A DNA stretch of 44,509 nt from Pirellulaceae bacterium (lineage in GTDB: Bacteria > Planctomycetota > Planctomycetia > Pirellulales > Pirellulaceae), in contig JADHUC010000053.1 of NCBI GenBank assembly GCA_016784735.1, forward strand, positions 1-44,509. Reading direction: 5' to 3'. The translations under genes and the position numbers were made by a program. Under the pieces are notes generated by a model that saw only the letters and a program-made list of their open reading frames with translations, did not search any database and was not told the origin of the DNA. Positions 1 to 8,906 of this stretch are shown in pieces (position 1 is the stretch's first letter; each line of letters begins with the position of its first letter).

Positions 1-1
1 A

Positions 2-949
2 CGCAACATGCGGTTAGCAGGCCATCGCGGCCGCGATCTGGAGATTGAACGTCCCGACGACGGCGTCTGTTTCGCCCGACTGTTCATAGTCGAAGATCGC
101 CTCTATCAGATCGTTGTCGTGGGACCTGACGAAGATCTCGCGATCGCGCACCCCCTTGTGCGACGCTTCATCGACTCATTCGCACTGATCCCGATCGTCA
201 CCGACGTCGGCGAGCTGAAGTTCGAGGACATCGAAGCTCGTCATGGTCCTCTTGGACCGGTACGCGATTCCTTGGATGTCTTGCCCTACGACCCAATCGA
301 TTTTGCGGCCAATCTGTCAGGCATCCTGACGACGCACGCGGGCACGATCGATTTCAGTTGGACGATGAAAGTGGCCAACGCCGACGGCCAGACTGTGTTT
401 CGGAAAGAAGGGAAGGCGACGGACGCCGGTGGCATGCTCTCGGGAAAGTTCCCCTTTTCGGCCAGCCTCACTCTACCAGACAATCCGGGGACATACACAC
501 TGACGATCAACGCCACGGACAACTTGTCGACGCAGATCACGTCATTCACTCGCCCGTTGACGGTCAAACCTGCCGAGTTCGCTTTGGTTGGCCTTCGGTT
601 CTACCGCGACAAGGAAGGAAACGCACCTTCGGCCGCAGGTGGCGCCGTCGGGCAAATGCTGTTCGCCAAACTGCGTGCCATTGGTTTCGACCGCACGCTT
701 AACCGAATCGAAGTCGCCATGACGGCGCAACTGTTGGACAAGGATGGCAAACCCGTGCTGCCGCGATCCATCACGGCCGAAGGGGCGACCGACGATGCAG
801 AAATCGTGAAGCAGTCGCCCTATGTGGAATTCGACGCACAACTGCCGTTGCAGCAGGCCGGCGACTACACGCTGCGGATTGTGTTGCACGACAAGCTCGG
901 GAACAACTTCACCAAGCACGAAGTTCCCATTCACGTGGCCAAGCAATAG
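2..949 (+). CDS. Secreted-type protein with Ig-like domains, 5' truncated
   Basis: The reading frame is open to the first bases of the window, so the true start probably lies upstream; the ATG at 8 is only the first internal methionine. About 315 residues are visible. Residues 1-60 resemble the tail of a planctomycete domain of unknown function that ends in a YQIVVVGP-type strand followed by RRFIDSFAL. Two beta-sandwich Ig-like segments follow, roughly residues 90-190 (ending TRPLTVKP) and 195-313 (ending EVPIHV), with the GTYTLTI and GDYTLRI strands typical of such folds. There are no catalytic motifs. The M23/PKD gene begins 47 bases downstream on the same strand, so the two are probably co-transcribed. 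Function is unknown; a structural or ligand-binding role outside the cytoplasm is inferred from the fold only. Confidence 0.7.
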   Translation, partial: RNMRLAGHRGRDLEIERPDDGVCFARLFIVEDRLYQIVVVGPDEDLAIAHPLVRRFIDSFALIPIVTDVGELKFEDIEARHGPLGPVRDSLDVLPYDPIDFAANLSGILTTHAGTIDFSWTMKVANADGQTVFRKEGKATDAGGMLSGKFPFSASLTLPDNPGTYTLTINATDNLSTQITSFTRPLTVKPAEFALVGLRFYRDKEGNAPSAAGGAVGQMLFAKLRAIGFDRTLNRIEVAMTAQLLDKDGKPVLPRSITAEGATDDAEIVKQSPYVEFDAQLPLQQAGDYTLRIVLHDKLGNNFTKHEVPIHVAKQ

Positions 950-996
950 AAGAAATCACGAATCGCGCGAAGCGCCGGCTTCGGGAAAGGCCTTTT

Positions 997-2484
997 ATGC
1001 ATGCAACGTCGTTCTATCGCATCGCTCCCTTCGACTCGCCGAACCGACGACTGCTTGCCGTTGGATGCCTCGCCGCCTTGCTGATCGTCGGCCTGCCATC
1101 ACAGGACGCACACGCGGGCGAAGATGAGTTCATGAACCGACTGGTACGTCCGTATTCCAGTCAGCGCATCGTGTGCTTGGATGTGGGCGAGTCGTACCGA
1201 TTTCAACTGCGTGATGGAACGACGCGTACCATTCGACTCGTATCCGCCGAGGACAAGCGTGACACGGTCATCGGCCTTGTCCGCCAAGCGACCGTTCGTG
1301 TGGCTGTGGATGGCCAGCCACTTGAGCTGTCCTGTATGCCCTACACCATGCCCACTGAAATAGGACACCTGCGACTTCAAGCGGATCTGACATCTGGGTG
1401 GGTTGAAGAACTGCCGGGACGCGTTCAATTCTCGATTTGGGACGCCCGAGACCCAATCGTCGACACGAACCGATTTTGCTTTCCCATTCGGCAATACCGT
1501 ATGTTCTCGCACGCGCTGCAGGCGTACAACGAGGTCGTTCACGCAGGCAAGGCCGACGGTGATCCGCAGGGCGGCCGTTTCTATCACGGATACGGATTCG
1601 ACCTGGCCGGCTACGAAGGACGCGAGACCGTTGTCGCGTGCACCGACGGCAGGATCGTTCAGCTTTGGCCGAACGCCGGCGATGCCAGTTCGGTTGTCAT
1701 CGAAGGCGCGGGCGGTGTCGTCTGGGAGGCCGCTCATTTGGATTCCGCCGCCTCCGGTCTTCGACTGGGGCAAACGGTTCGCCAGGGACAGCCCGTCGGG
1801 ATTCTGGGAAAACGTGGTGCCTCCGGCAACTTCGCGCATCTGCACGTGGGTGTCTTCCCGTCAAAGGCTCATCTAGACGCGCACACCCGCACCCAGCGTC
1901 TCAACCTGTATCCTTGGCTGGTAACGGCCTATCTGCAGCAGACACCGCAACGTATGTTCGCGATCGCGCGACCACATCACACCATACGAACCGGCGAGTC
2001 GGTTCAGTTCGACGCCGGTCGCAGCATTGCCCTTGATTCGAAAATCGTCTCCTATCGGTGGGAATTCCACGATGGCGAAGCGGTCGAAGGCATCCGGGCG
2101 ACCAAGCGATTCGATCAGCCGGGCGTCTATATCGCCACCTTGCGCATAGAAGACGACGGAGGCAGAGAATCGATCGATTTCTGCAAGGTCAAAGTCTTTA
2201 CGCGAACCGCCCCCGAAGCAACGATGCCTTCGATTTTCATGACGCACACGCCGACCAAAGGCGGGACGGCTCCTTGTACCGTAACCATCCGCTGCTGGAC
2301 GCAGTCCGAAACGGACGCGCCGATGCAACTGGATTTCGGCGACAGCTACTATCGCAGCGTGTACCACTCGTATGCCGAAGTCACACACCAATTCGACACT
2401 CCCGGCAACCACGTCGTGACGGCCAAGGCTACCATCGACGGCCTCCCCGTGATGCAACGCCAGTGCATCCACCTCGACGAATGA
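997..2484 (+). CDS. M23 (LytM-type) metallopeptidase domain with PKD domain, secreted
   Basis: The 495-residue protein has an N-terminal hydrophobic segment (about residues 18-40, ending SQDAHAG) that looks like a signal peptide. The M23 core is at about 190-290. H197 and D202 form the HxxxxD motif in FYHGYGFDLAG, and H281/H283 form the HLH motif, so the zinc ligands of a LytM endopeptidase are present. A PKD-type Ig domain follows (about 315-400, YRWEFHDG), then a second beta domain (about 410-495, LDFGDSYYRS). M23 enzymes cleave peptidoglycan or other glycine-rich peptides, but in planctomycetes such secreted M23-PKD proteins have no established substrate. The start is supported by GGGAAAGG at 983-990, six bases upstream of the ATG. 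It lies 47 bases after the preceding gene and is probably in the same operon. Confidence 0.85.
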   Translation: MHATSFYRIAPFDSPNRRLLAVGCLAALLIVGLPSQDAHAGEDEFMNRLVRPYSSQRIVCLDVGESYRFQLRDGTTRTIRLVSAEDKRDTVIGLVRQATVRVAVDGQPLELSCMPYTMPTEIGHLRLQADLTSGWVEELPGRVQFSIWDARDPIVDTNRFCFPIRQYRMFSHALQAYNEVVHAGKADGDPQGGRFYHGYGFDLAGYEGRETVVACTDGRIVQLWPNAGDASSVVIEGAGGVVWEAAHLDSAASGLRLGQTVRQGQPVGILGKRGASGNFAHLHVGVFPSKAHLDAHTRTQRLNLYPWLVTAYLQQTPQRMFAIARPHHTIRTGESVQFDAGRSIALDSKIVSYRWEFHDGEAVEGIRATKRFDQPGVYIATLRIEDDGGRESIDFCKVKVFTRTAPEATMPSIFMTHTPTKGGTAPCTVTIRCWTQSETDAPMQLDFGDSYYRSVYHSYAEVTHQFDTPGNHVVTAKATIDGLPVMQRQCIHLDE

Positions 2485-2515
2485 TCCGTAATCAGCGCGC
2501 TGACTTCCCAAGGGC

Positions 2516-3805
2516 CTACTGCGAATCCCGGCTGGCCTCCCGAAGGACGCGAGTCACAATCGGTGTTTGCATCGACTGGGGACTGGTAGCTGCTGTTTGC
2601 TGCGGTGGGAAGGGGACGCAGTGCAGCCAGAACCGCAACGGTTTCGTCTCGGGGCGCCCGTTCGCGTCACGTGCTGCAAACTGACGGTAGACTTCGACGG
2701 TGCCCTCGGCGGAAACGGAAAGATGATCCTCGGTATCGCGAGCGAAACCGTCGACCGCGATGGCCAGACACCGCCGGCGGCCCATCACATGCGCCCAGCC
2801 CTCTGGCGCGGCACCGCCGTCTGATTGTCTCGGCCCGAATACGAACGGCTCCAACTGATCCGGCTTGCCGCGCAGAACTTCCCAGGTATGGAACAAACCT
2901 CCGTCGGCCTGCCGAGAAGACTCTCGAACGTGTGGACCTCCGTCGAGACGCGTCTGTTGTCCGGAACGCAGCGCAAGATACACAAGACTGGTTGCTCCGA
3001 AATCGACCAACGTCGGAGCTTGCCGAGTTGGTTCGTGCAGGTTTGTTTCGAGCTTCGCACCCGCGCCGGCGAGTTTGCCTTGCGGATCGTCGATTCGCCA
3101 GTCCACCTCGACCCAACTCTTGAAAACTGGAAATACGAGGTCGACGGTAGACCGAACGTTCTCAAGCTCCGGATCGGTTTCGACAAACTCGAACCTGAGC
3201 CCTACGGCCAACGGTCCTTGCCGAATCACCCGTGCACTCTCGCGGCCCGTCGGGTTGCCGCCGAGCGAGTGATCCGTGCCGTCTCGGTCTCGCAAGAACA
3301 GGCCAGTCGAATCGGGTCGCAGGTATTCGAGATCTCCGGCATGGACGGAACGCAGCAGACCCTTCAGGTTCCGCTGGACGCTCCACGTGATGTACGGATC
3401 GTTGACGATCTGAAACGCGTCGTCGGATTCGACGAGCTTGTGGCCGCGCGTGCGGTTTGGCCCTTCGGGAACGTCGCCACCGTATTCCACCTCGTAGACC
3501 AACGACTGATACGGCAACAGATTCACGGGAAAGTCAAGCCACCACTTTGCGACGTTGTCGCCTTGTTCGGCCGTTCGGAATTGGGCAAGCACCGGCTTGT
3601 CGTCACTCAGTAAACGGAACGTCGTCTCACGCGGAACAGGCTTAGCAAGTGTCAGTTGCACGGCCACGGGAAACTGAAACCGTCGAATCCCAGCCGTTTC
3701 GCGAAGTTCGACTGCGATTCGTTCCTCCGCCTGAACCCCGACGGCGTCTGTGGCCGCGATGGCACAGCAAAACAATCCGGCAAACCCTATCTGAAGATGT
3801 CTCAT
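2516..3805 (-). CDS. Secreted protein of unknown function (429 aa)
   Basis: The start at 3805 is chosen because the next residues form a signal peptide (MRHLQIGFAGLFCCAIAATD, cleavage near VQAEE) and GAAGGAC sits just upstream on the minus strand. A longer open frame to 4024 would run through the palindromic element and has no support. The mature protein is rich in beta strands; about residues 30-130 form an N-terminal sandwich and the rest resembles a galactose-mutarotase-like or supersandwich fold (SWVEVDWRIDDP). It weakly recalls the PcRGLX/YetA exo-rhamnogalacturonan lyase group, which would fit the pectin theme of the window, but I cannot confirm this and the length is short for that group. 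It ends 31 bases from the convergent end of the M23 gene. Confidence 0.65.
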   Translation of the reverse strand: MRHLQIGFAGLFCCAIAATDAVGVQAEERIAVELRETAGIRRFQFPVAVQLTLAKPVPRETTFRLLSDDKPVLAQFRTAEQGDNVAKWWLDFPVNLLPYQSLVYEVEYGGDVPEGPNRTRGHKLVESDDAFQIVNDPYITWSVQRNLKGLLRSVHAGDLEYLRPDSTGLFLRDRDGTDHSLGGNPTGRESARVIRQGPLAVGLRFEFVETDPELENVRSTVDLVFPVFKSWVEVDWRIDDPQGKLAGAGAKLETNLHEPTRQAPTLVDFGATSLVYLALRSGQQTRLDGGPHVRESSRQADGGLFHTWEVLRGKPDQLEPFVFGPRQSDGGAAPEGWAHVMGRRRCLAIAVDGFARDTEDHLSVSAEGTVEVYRQFAARDANGRPETKPLRFWLHCVPFPPQQTAATSPQSMQTPIVTRVLREASRDSQ

Positions 3806-3828
3806 TGCTAAGTCCTTCAATAAGCGGA

Positions 3829-3954
3829 GGATTCGAGGCTCTCGCCGACACAGTCGTTTAACCCTGAGTCGAAGGCGACGGTCGTGGCACGTGGAGCCGC
3901 CCACCGCGACCGTCGCCTTCGGCTCAGGGTTAAACGGGCGAGTCCCGAGAATCC
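3829..3954. repeat. 126-bp palindromic element (MITE/REP-like)
   Basis: Arms at 3856-3884 and 3907-3935 are 29 bases each and complementary at 28 positions, starting GTTTAACCCTGAG and ending CTCAGGGTTAAAC. The loop is 22 bases. Weaker outer arms at 3829-3846 and 3937-3954 match at 14 of 18 positions. The element sits between two divergent genes and could fold as a long RNA hairpin in either direction. There is no coding capacity. It resembles the dispersed palindromes common between planctomycete genes; mobility is inferred. Confidence 0.8.
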
Positions 3955-4192
3955 GATGACACCCGACGGCTAACGCGCCTTCCCGGTTTGACACAATAGT
4001 TTGCGCCACACCATTACATGCCAAATGCTCGTGCCCGTCAAAGGCATTCCGCCGTTCGTGCCGATGATCGAGGCCACGTTTGCTCGATTCTGTCTGGCAC
4101 GAACGTTAGAATGTCCTTTGTCGCCAAACTTACGACCGGCACAATGGCATCTTCGTTTTGGGTATCAACAAGCTCCAACGGAGGGAATCCCA

Positions 4193-6736
4193 ATGACCAT
4201 TCGATCAGTAGCAGCCACTGCAGTGATCTCGATTTCGGCCTTCGCAACGTGGCTGCTCGCGCCTGGCTTGAGTGGCGGAGAGAGCCTCGCCCAATCGGAA
4301 CCCACAGCCGTCTGTTTGACAGATTCCGCAACCGAAGACGACTATCCCGCCGCGGCAAAGGCAAACGATGGGACGGTTTGGCTGGCGTACGTCGAGTACA
4401 AACCGGGCCAGCCGATCTACCAGGAACAGGTACGCCAACGCCGGTTCGATTCGCTTATCACGCGCGGCAACGGCGACCGGATTCGACTGAAACGCTTCGA
4501 CGGCAGTTTGTGGCACCCGGCCATCGACGTGACCGAAGGCGGATTCGACGTGTGGCGGCCTACGGTGTCGGTCGATGGCGACGGCTCGCTGATTGTCGCC
4601 TGGGCACAGGCCGTCAATGGCGACTGGGAGATCTTCTGCCGCAAGTTCACGCCGGCGAAAGGGCGATCAACCACCACGAAAGCTGACACTGAGCAGTGGT
4701 CGGACGTCGTCCGAGTGACCGAAGAGGCCGGTTCCGATTTTCACGTGGTTTCGACGACCGATTCAAACGGGACCGTCTGGTTGGCTTGGCAAGGCTGGCG
4801 CGAGGATAACTTCGATATTCATGTGGCTTCGATTGGCGAAAACGGTACGATCCAATTCACAAAGGTCATTCCGAATACGAAGGCAAACGAATGGAGCCCC
4901 GCGATCACCGCCGATGCAAGTGGCAATGTGTTCGTCGCCTGGGACACTTACGACAAAGGCGACTACGACGTGCGGCTGCAAGTAATCGGCAACGAGCCAA
5001 AGACGGTGACCGTGGCCGGTTCGGCCCGGTTCGAGGCTCGTCCCTGTCTGGCGTGCGATGCCGAAGGTCGGTGTTGGATCGCCTACGAGGAAGGCGACGA
5101 ACAATGGGGCAAGGACTATTCGATTCCTGTCGAATGGGGACGGAATCGCGGCGAAGTCGACCCAGGCTACGGTCTGTACGTTAATCGCACAATCAAGGTG
5201 AAGTGTCTTCACAAAAATGGCAAACTGCTGCGTCCGGCCAAGCGGCTCGAACAGGTTTTTGGAGAAGACTTCGTGGGCAACAAAAGCCTGCCGCGGTTGA
5301 TTGGCGACAATCGCGGTGGACTGTGGCTGTTGTTTCGCCGCCATCCGAAACCAGGCAAAATCAGCGGAGGCGAAGCGTGGAATAGCTACGCGGTTCGCTA
5401 CGACGGCGGCGGTTGGTCCGCCCCCCGGACGCTGCCCAATTCTTCGAATCTGATCGACGTCCGGCCGGCGCTGGTGTCGTTGTCGCAGAATGTGTTGGCG
5501 GTCTACAGCAGCGACACCCGCACTCGCACGCAGGATCGGAAGCAGAGTGACCTGTTCGCGTTGGATTTGGAGATCGCTGACGAAGCGGCGAGTCCCGAAC
5601 AACTGCAACTCGTCCCTGACGAATCCGCCGACCAGGCAAAGGTCGCCGTTGTGCATCCGAACGAGACGGCCGACGTGGCTCGCATGCGCGATTTTCGCAT
5701 CGAGATCGGCGGCAAGACGCTGCGGTTGTTGCGGGGCGATTTCCACCGGCACACCGAATACACGGCGCACCGAGACGGCGACGGATTGCTGGAGGACAGT
5801 TGGCGTTACGCTCTGGACGCCGGCGGACTCGACTGGCTGGGCAACGGCGATCACGATAACGGCTACGGCCACGAGTTTCACTGGTGGCAAATCCAAAAAT
5901 ACACCGACTTGATGCACAATCCGCCGGGCTTCGTGGCGGTCCAGTCATACGAACGCAGCAACCGCTTCCCTGACGGCCATCGCAACGTAATCATGCCTCG
6001 TCGCGGCATACGGCCGCTGCCCCGCGGCAGCCTGAAAGGAACGCCCGAAGAAGGCACGCCGGATACCAAGTTGCTGTACGATTATCTAAAACGATTCGGC
6101 GGCATGTGCGCGTCGCACACCAGCGGCACGGGCATGGGTACCGACTGGCGCGACAACGACCCGGACGTCGAACCGGTGGTCGAGATTTTCCAGGGATGCA
6201 GACAGAATTATCAGAGTTACGAGCATCTTGGTGCCCCGCGGGCCGCTCCGAAGACGCCAAAGCCCGGCCGTCACGATGCCGGTTATGTCTGGAATGCGCT
6301 GGCCAAGGGGTATCGGCTGGGCTTTCAGAGCTCTAGCGACCACTTCAGCACCCACATCAGCTACGCAATCGTGCTGGCCGAAGACAGCTCGCGCGGGGCC
6401 ATCATCGACGCGTTTCAGAAGCGGCACTGTTATGGAGCCAACGACAACTGTCTACTGATCGTCCGCTCCGGCGATCATTTGATGGGAGACGTTTTTCAGA
6501 CGAACCAGCGGCCGACGCTGGAAATCTCGGTGCACGGCGGGAAACCCATCGCCAAGCTCCATGTCATCCGCAACAACAAGTACGTGTACTCGACGGAGCC
6601 AAACAAGATGGAGTTCGACCTGCGCTACACGGACGCCGATGCCGAACCGGGCCAGTCGTACTACTACGTCCGTGCCGAGCAATCGGACGGCAATCTCGCC
6701 TGGGCATCGCCGCTGTGGATTGACTATCGCCCGTAA
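4193..6736 (+). CDS. Secreted beta-propeller protein with C-terminal PHP-type phosphoesterase domain
   Basis: The start at 4193 gives 847 residues and is preceded by GGAGGG at 4180-4185; residues 1-35 form a signal peptide. About residues 40-450 contain repeated blade motifs (VWLAYVEY, IVAWAQAVNGDWEI, VWLAWQGW, VFVAWDTY) typical of sialidase/TolB-like propellers. The C-terminal part (about 505-847) opens with a PHP-type FHRHTEY motif (H518, H520) and later has GNGDHDNGYGHEF (D553, H554) and an SSDHFSTH motif, the metal-binding pattern of PHP/DUF3604-like phosphoesterases. A metal-dependent hydrolase outside the cytoplasm is likely; the substrate is unknown. TTGACA at 3988-3993 and TAGAAT at 4107-4112 are possible promoter pieces but do not form a well-spaced pair. 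Confidence 0.8.
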   Translation: MTIRSVAATAVISISAFATWLLAPGLSGGESLAQSEPTAVCLTDSATEDDYPAAAKANDGTVWLAYVEYKPGQPIYQEQVRQRRFDSLITRGNGDRIRLKRFDGSLWHPAIDVTEGGFDVWRPTVSVDGDGSLIVAWAQAVNGDWEIFCRKFTPAKGRSTTTKADTEQWSDVVRVTEEAGSDFHVVSTTDSNGTVWLAWQGWREDNFDIHVASIGENGTIQFTKVIPNTKANEWSPAITADASGNVFVAWDTYDKGDYDVRLQVIGNEPKTVTVAGSARFEARPCLACDAEGRCWIAYEEGDEQWGKDYSIPVEWGRNRGEVDPGYGLYVNRTIKVKCLHKNGKLLRPAKRLEQVFGEDFVGNKSLPRLIGDNRGGLWLLFRRHPKPGKISGGEAWNSYAVRYDGGGWSAPRTLPNSSNLIDVRPALVSLSQNVLAVYSSDTRTRTQDRKQSDLFALDLEIADEAASPEQLQLVPDESADQAKVAVVHPNETADVARMRDFRIEIGGKTLRLLRGDFHRHTEYTAHRDGDGLLEDSWRYALDAGGLDWLGNGDHDNGYGHEFHWWQIQKYTDLMHNPPGFVAVQSYERSNRFPDGHRNVIMPRRGIRPLPRGSLKGTPEEGTPDTKLLYDYLKRFGGMCASHTSGTGMGTDWRDNDPDVEPVVEIFQGCRQNYQSYEHLGAPRAAPKTPKPGRHDAGYVWNALAKGYRLGFQSSSDHFSTHISYAIVLAEDSSRGAIIDAFQKRHCYGANDNCLLIVRSGDHLMGDVFQTNQRPTLEISVHGGKPIAKLHVIRNNKYVYSTEPNKMEFDLRYTDADAEPGQSYYYVRAEQSDGNLAWASPLWIDYRP

Positions 6737-6785
6737 CGGGCATCGGGAACGCGTAAGCGGGAACCGCCCCCACCGGGGTCTACGT

Positions 6786-7169
6786 TCATTCGCTGACTGT
6801 GTCCCAGCGCAATGCCGGACCGTCAAGGACTATGGCGAGATGGTTCAAGACATCCCGGCCGATGACACCCCGTGTGTCTTCCGTCAGCAAATACAGACCG
6901 CGGAAAGCCCTTCCCAACAGGAGCACATCCAGGATGACTCCGTGAGCAAGAGAGCGGCTTCCGTCGAAACCCATTAGCTCGTATCGCTGGGTTGAATCCG
7001 TGGCGACACCCAGTTGGCCAACGGCGTTCGTAGGCAGGAGGGTAACGTCGGCACCCGAATCCAACAATAGCTCAACTCCGCCCACCAGTTCACCGGATTC
7101 AGGAGACCGCAGATCTACCTGTACCACGGGGGCAGGTGGATCGAAATTCGTCGTGTCGTACTTACGCAT
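6786..7169 (-). CDS. Clan AA retropepsin-like aspartic protease
   Basis: The 127-residue protein carries the retropepsin signature LLLDSGADVTLLP (catalytic Asp in DSGA, about residues 36-40) and a second conserved stretch near VIGRDVLNHLAIVLDG, the flap and C-terminal hydrophobic-glycine element of single-domain aspartic proteases that work as dimers. There is no signal peptide, so it is probably cytoplasmic. It overlaps the upstream small gene by 8 bases and is translationally coupled to it. In bacteria this family is often paired with a small antitoxin-like gene, as here; the role of such pairs is not established. Confidence 0.8.
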   Translation of the reverse strand: MRKYDTTNFDPPAPVVQVDLRSPESGELVGGVELLLDSGADVTLLPTNAVGQLGVATDSTQRYELMGFDGSRSLAHGVILDVLLLGRAFRGLYLLTEDTRGVIGRDVLNHLAIVLDGPALRWDTVSE

Positions 7170-7374
7170 CGTTTTCCACCACCTTCACCTGCTTGGCAAA
7201 GTCTCCGATCTGACTTCGATCGACAAGTCGCGGGCTGTGGATCTGCAAGGGGCGTTCAGCGACCTCGCTGGGCACGACGACGAAGACCTGAGCGTTTTCG
7301 GGTAGCCGAGTGTCGTCGGCAAGCCGGATCTCGCCGTTCACGACAACGCCCTCATACGTTCTCACCGTGGACAT
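7162..7374 (-). CDS. Small antitoxin-like protein (DUF104/AF2212-like)
   Basis: The 70-residue protein has an N-terminal strand pattern YEGVVVNGEIRL followed by RLPENAQVFVVVP, the shape of DUF104/AF2212-like small beta-barrel proteins that are annotated as antitoxins. The C-terminal half (about 40-70) is charged and may bind the partner encoded next. It is the first gene of a two-gene minus-strand unit with the aspartic protease. Antitoxin function is inferred from family and size only; no recognisable ribonuclease toxin is nearby. Confidence 0.7.
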   Translation of the reverse strand: MSTVRTYEGVVVNGEIRLADDTRLPENAQVFVVVPSEVAERPLQIHSPRLVDRSQIGDFAKQVKVVENDA

Positions 7375-7480
7375 GGAAACTCCCTCAACTCTTCCCTGTT
7401 TTCTGCGGCAACCGTCTTTCGTTCATTATCCGTACGACGGACGGATTCGAAAAGCCTATTTTCTGATGGCGCATACTGTG

Positions 7481-8818
7481 TTACGGCTCCATTAGTCTTC
7501 TCACCAAGCCCACCACGCGATCTTCTACACCGGGTTTGAACGGCCCGTGGAAGCCGAAATACTTCATCGCGCCGGCCGCTTCGTAGCCTCCTTCGGCCAG
7601 CACGCGCTCGGACGGGAGATACGCGAAGACTTCGTTCGAGTAGCCCGCAACCCATAGCCGTTGGCCCGAGAACTCCTTGCGAAGCCGCAGTGCGTAATCG
7701 ACAACCGTCTCACCCGACAAAACGACAAGGGATAAATCGTCGCCAAACCGGACTACTTGCACAGGGCATGCGTATGATGTCTCCAGTGAGCCCTTAATAG
7801 CGATCCGTTTCAGCAAGACCTCGGTCAGTCGCTGATCGTACACGTTTCCCTGGCCACGCCGCTTCTCGAGCTCTTCTTGTGTTGGAGGATCCACAAACGG
7901 CAAATCAACCCGTTCGAACGCCACAGTCAACGGGCTTCGGATCCGATGCAGGTTGCCGGAACACAATTCATCGACGGCGTTGGCCAATGATTTCCCGTGT
8001 TGTTCGGCCAGTCTGACTTCGCCGCGGCGCGACGGGTTGATGTCCCCGCCGCAGCCCATCATGAACATCGCCATCGCACCGGGATGCGACGCTTCGAAAG
8101 CGATCTGAGCAAAGCCAGCGTAATCTCCGTTGAATTGATAGAAGTCGCCTACCAGTGTTGCCGTGTGGCATGCATAGCCGAACAAGGCTGCCAGCAGCCG
8201 GCCGTTTTCATCGTTGACGCGCAACACGGGCATCGTGTGATCAACCGGGCCGTCGGGATTGTACCGCGTTCGGCGATTCGCCGCGAAAGTCACCTCGCCC
8301 ACACCGTAAGCCAAATCGGCTGGTCGCATGTTCTCGCACGCGTTTTCGATCAGTTTGACCAGCTTGTCCTCAAGCGTTTGTGTGTATGCGCGCACGTCGG
8401 CTTGGTGTTGGTCGTTCAGTGGGTACGTCACCAGCGCCCCATCGTTCACGCGCGTTACCGGGCCGGAATGGGTGTGCGAGAAGTTGAAGACCATTCTCTC
8501 TCGCTCGATGCCGGTGGCCCGCTGCACACGCTTTCCCACCCCGTCCGACGTCTCTCGTCCGAAATTATCGCCGATCAGGTCTAGCGTGACGATCACCACC
8601 CGCTGGCCGCGTTGGTCTTCGATCGCCAAAGCCTTGGCCCAGAGCGGGTGCAATGTTCCTTCCGCCGGGTGTTTTCGGGCGGCATAGCCAGCCATCCAGA
8701 GCGGCCTGGCCGGCGTGACATCGGTCCGCGCCATCCCAACCCGCCACTCCGCCGCCGAGCCCAATGAGTTGCAGAGCACAAGAAGTCCAACGATCCACAG
8801 CGTTCTTGTCTTTCCCAT
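7481..8818 (-). CDS. Neutral/alkaline ceramidase-like secreted protein
   Basis: The start at 8818 is chosen because it is followed by a signal peptide (GKTRTLWIVGLLVLCNSLGS, cleavage after AA) and preceded by AGGGGAG; the protein is 445 residues. RTDVTPARPLWMAGY at the mature N-terminus, VTLDLIG, and the zinc-binding FSHTHSGP are the classic motifs of the neutral ceramidase N-terminal domain, with another likely zinc ligand in YACHTAT. In the segment equivalent to GDxSPN, where characterised ceramidases carry the nucleophilic serine, this protein reads GCGGDINPS. The nucleophile may therefore be lost or shifted. Proteins like this are abundant in planctomycetes and their substrate is unproven. 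The C-terminal ceramidase domain is reduced. Confidence 0.85.
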   Translation of the reverse strand: MGKTRTLWIVGLLVLCNSLGSAAEWRVGMARTDVTPARPLWMAGYAARKHPAEGTLHPLWAKALAIEDQRGQRVVIVTLDLIGDNFGRETSDGVGKRVQRATGIERERMVFNFSHTHSGPVTRVNDGALVTYPLNDQHQADVRAYTQTLEDKLVKLIENACENMRPADLAYGVGEVTFAANRRTRYNPDGPVDHTMPVLRVNDENGRLLAALFGYACHTATLVGDFYQFNGDYAGFAQIAFEASHPGAMAMFMMGCGGDINPSRRGEVRLAEQHGKSLANAVDELCSGNLHRIRSPLTVAFERVDLPFVDPPTQEELEKRRGQGNVYDQRLTEVLLKRIAIKGSLETSYACPVQVVRFGDDLSLVVLSGETVVDYALRLRKEFSGQRLWVAGYSNEVFAYLPSERVLAEGGYEAAGAMKYFGFHGPFKPGVEDRVVGLVRRLMEP

Positions 8819-8906
8819 ATTCAATCTCCCCTTTTTGTCAGCCCGGATCCGCACAGGACGGTGAACGAAATGACAGGAAACTGGCCTGTCGACACGCACG
8901 CGAGTT

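Noticed and set aside
2825..3613. A 262-codon plus-strand frame over the minus-strand secreted protein
   Set aside because: There is no signal peptide or ribosome site; the opposite strand has both and a protein-like strand pattern.
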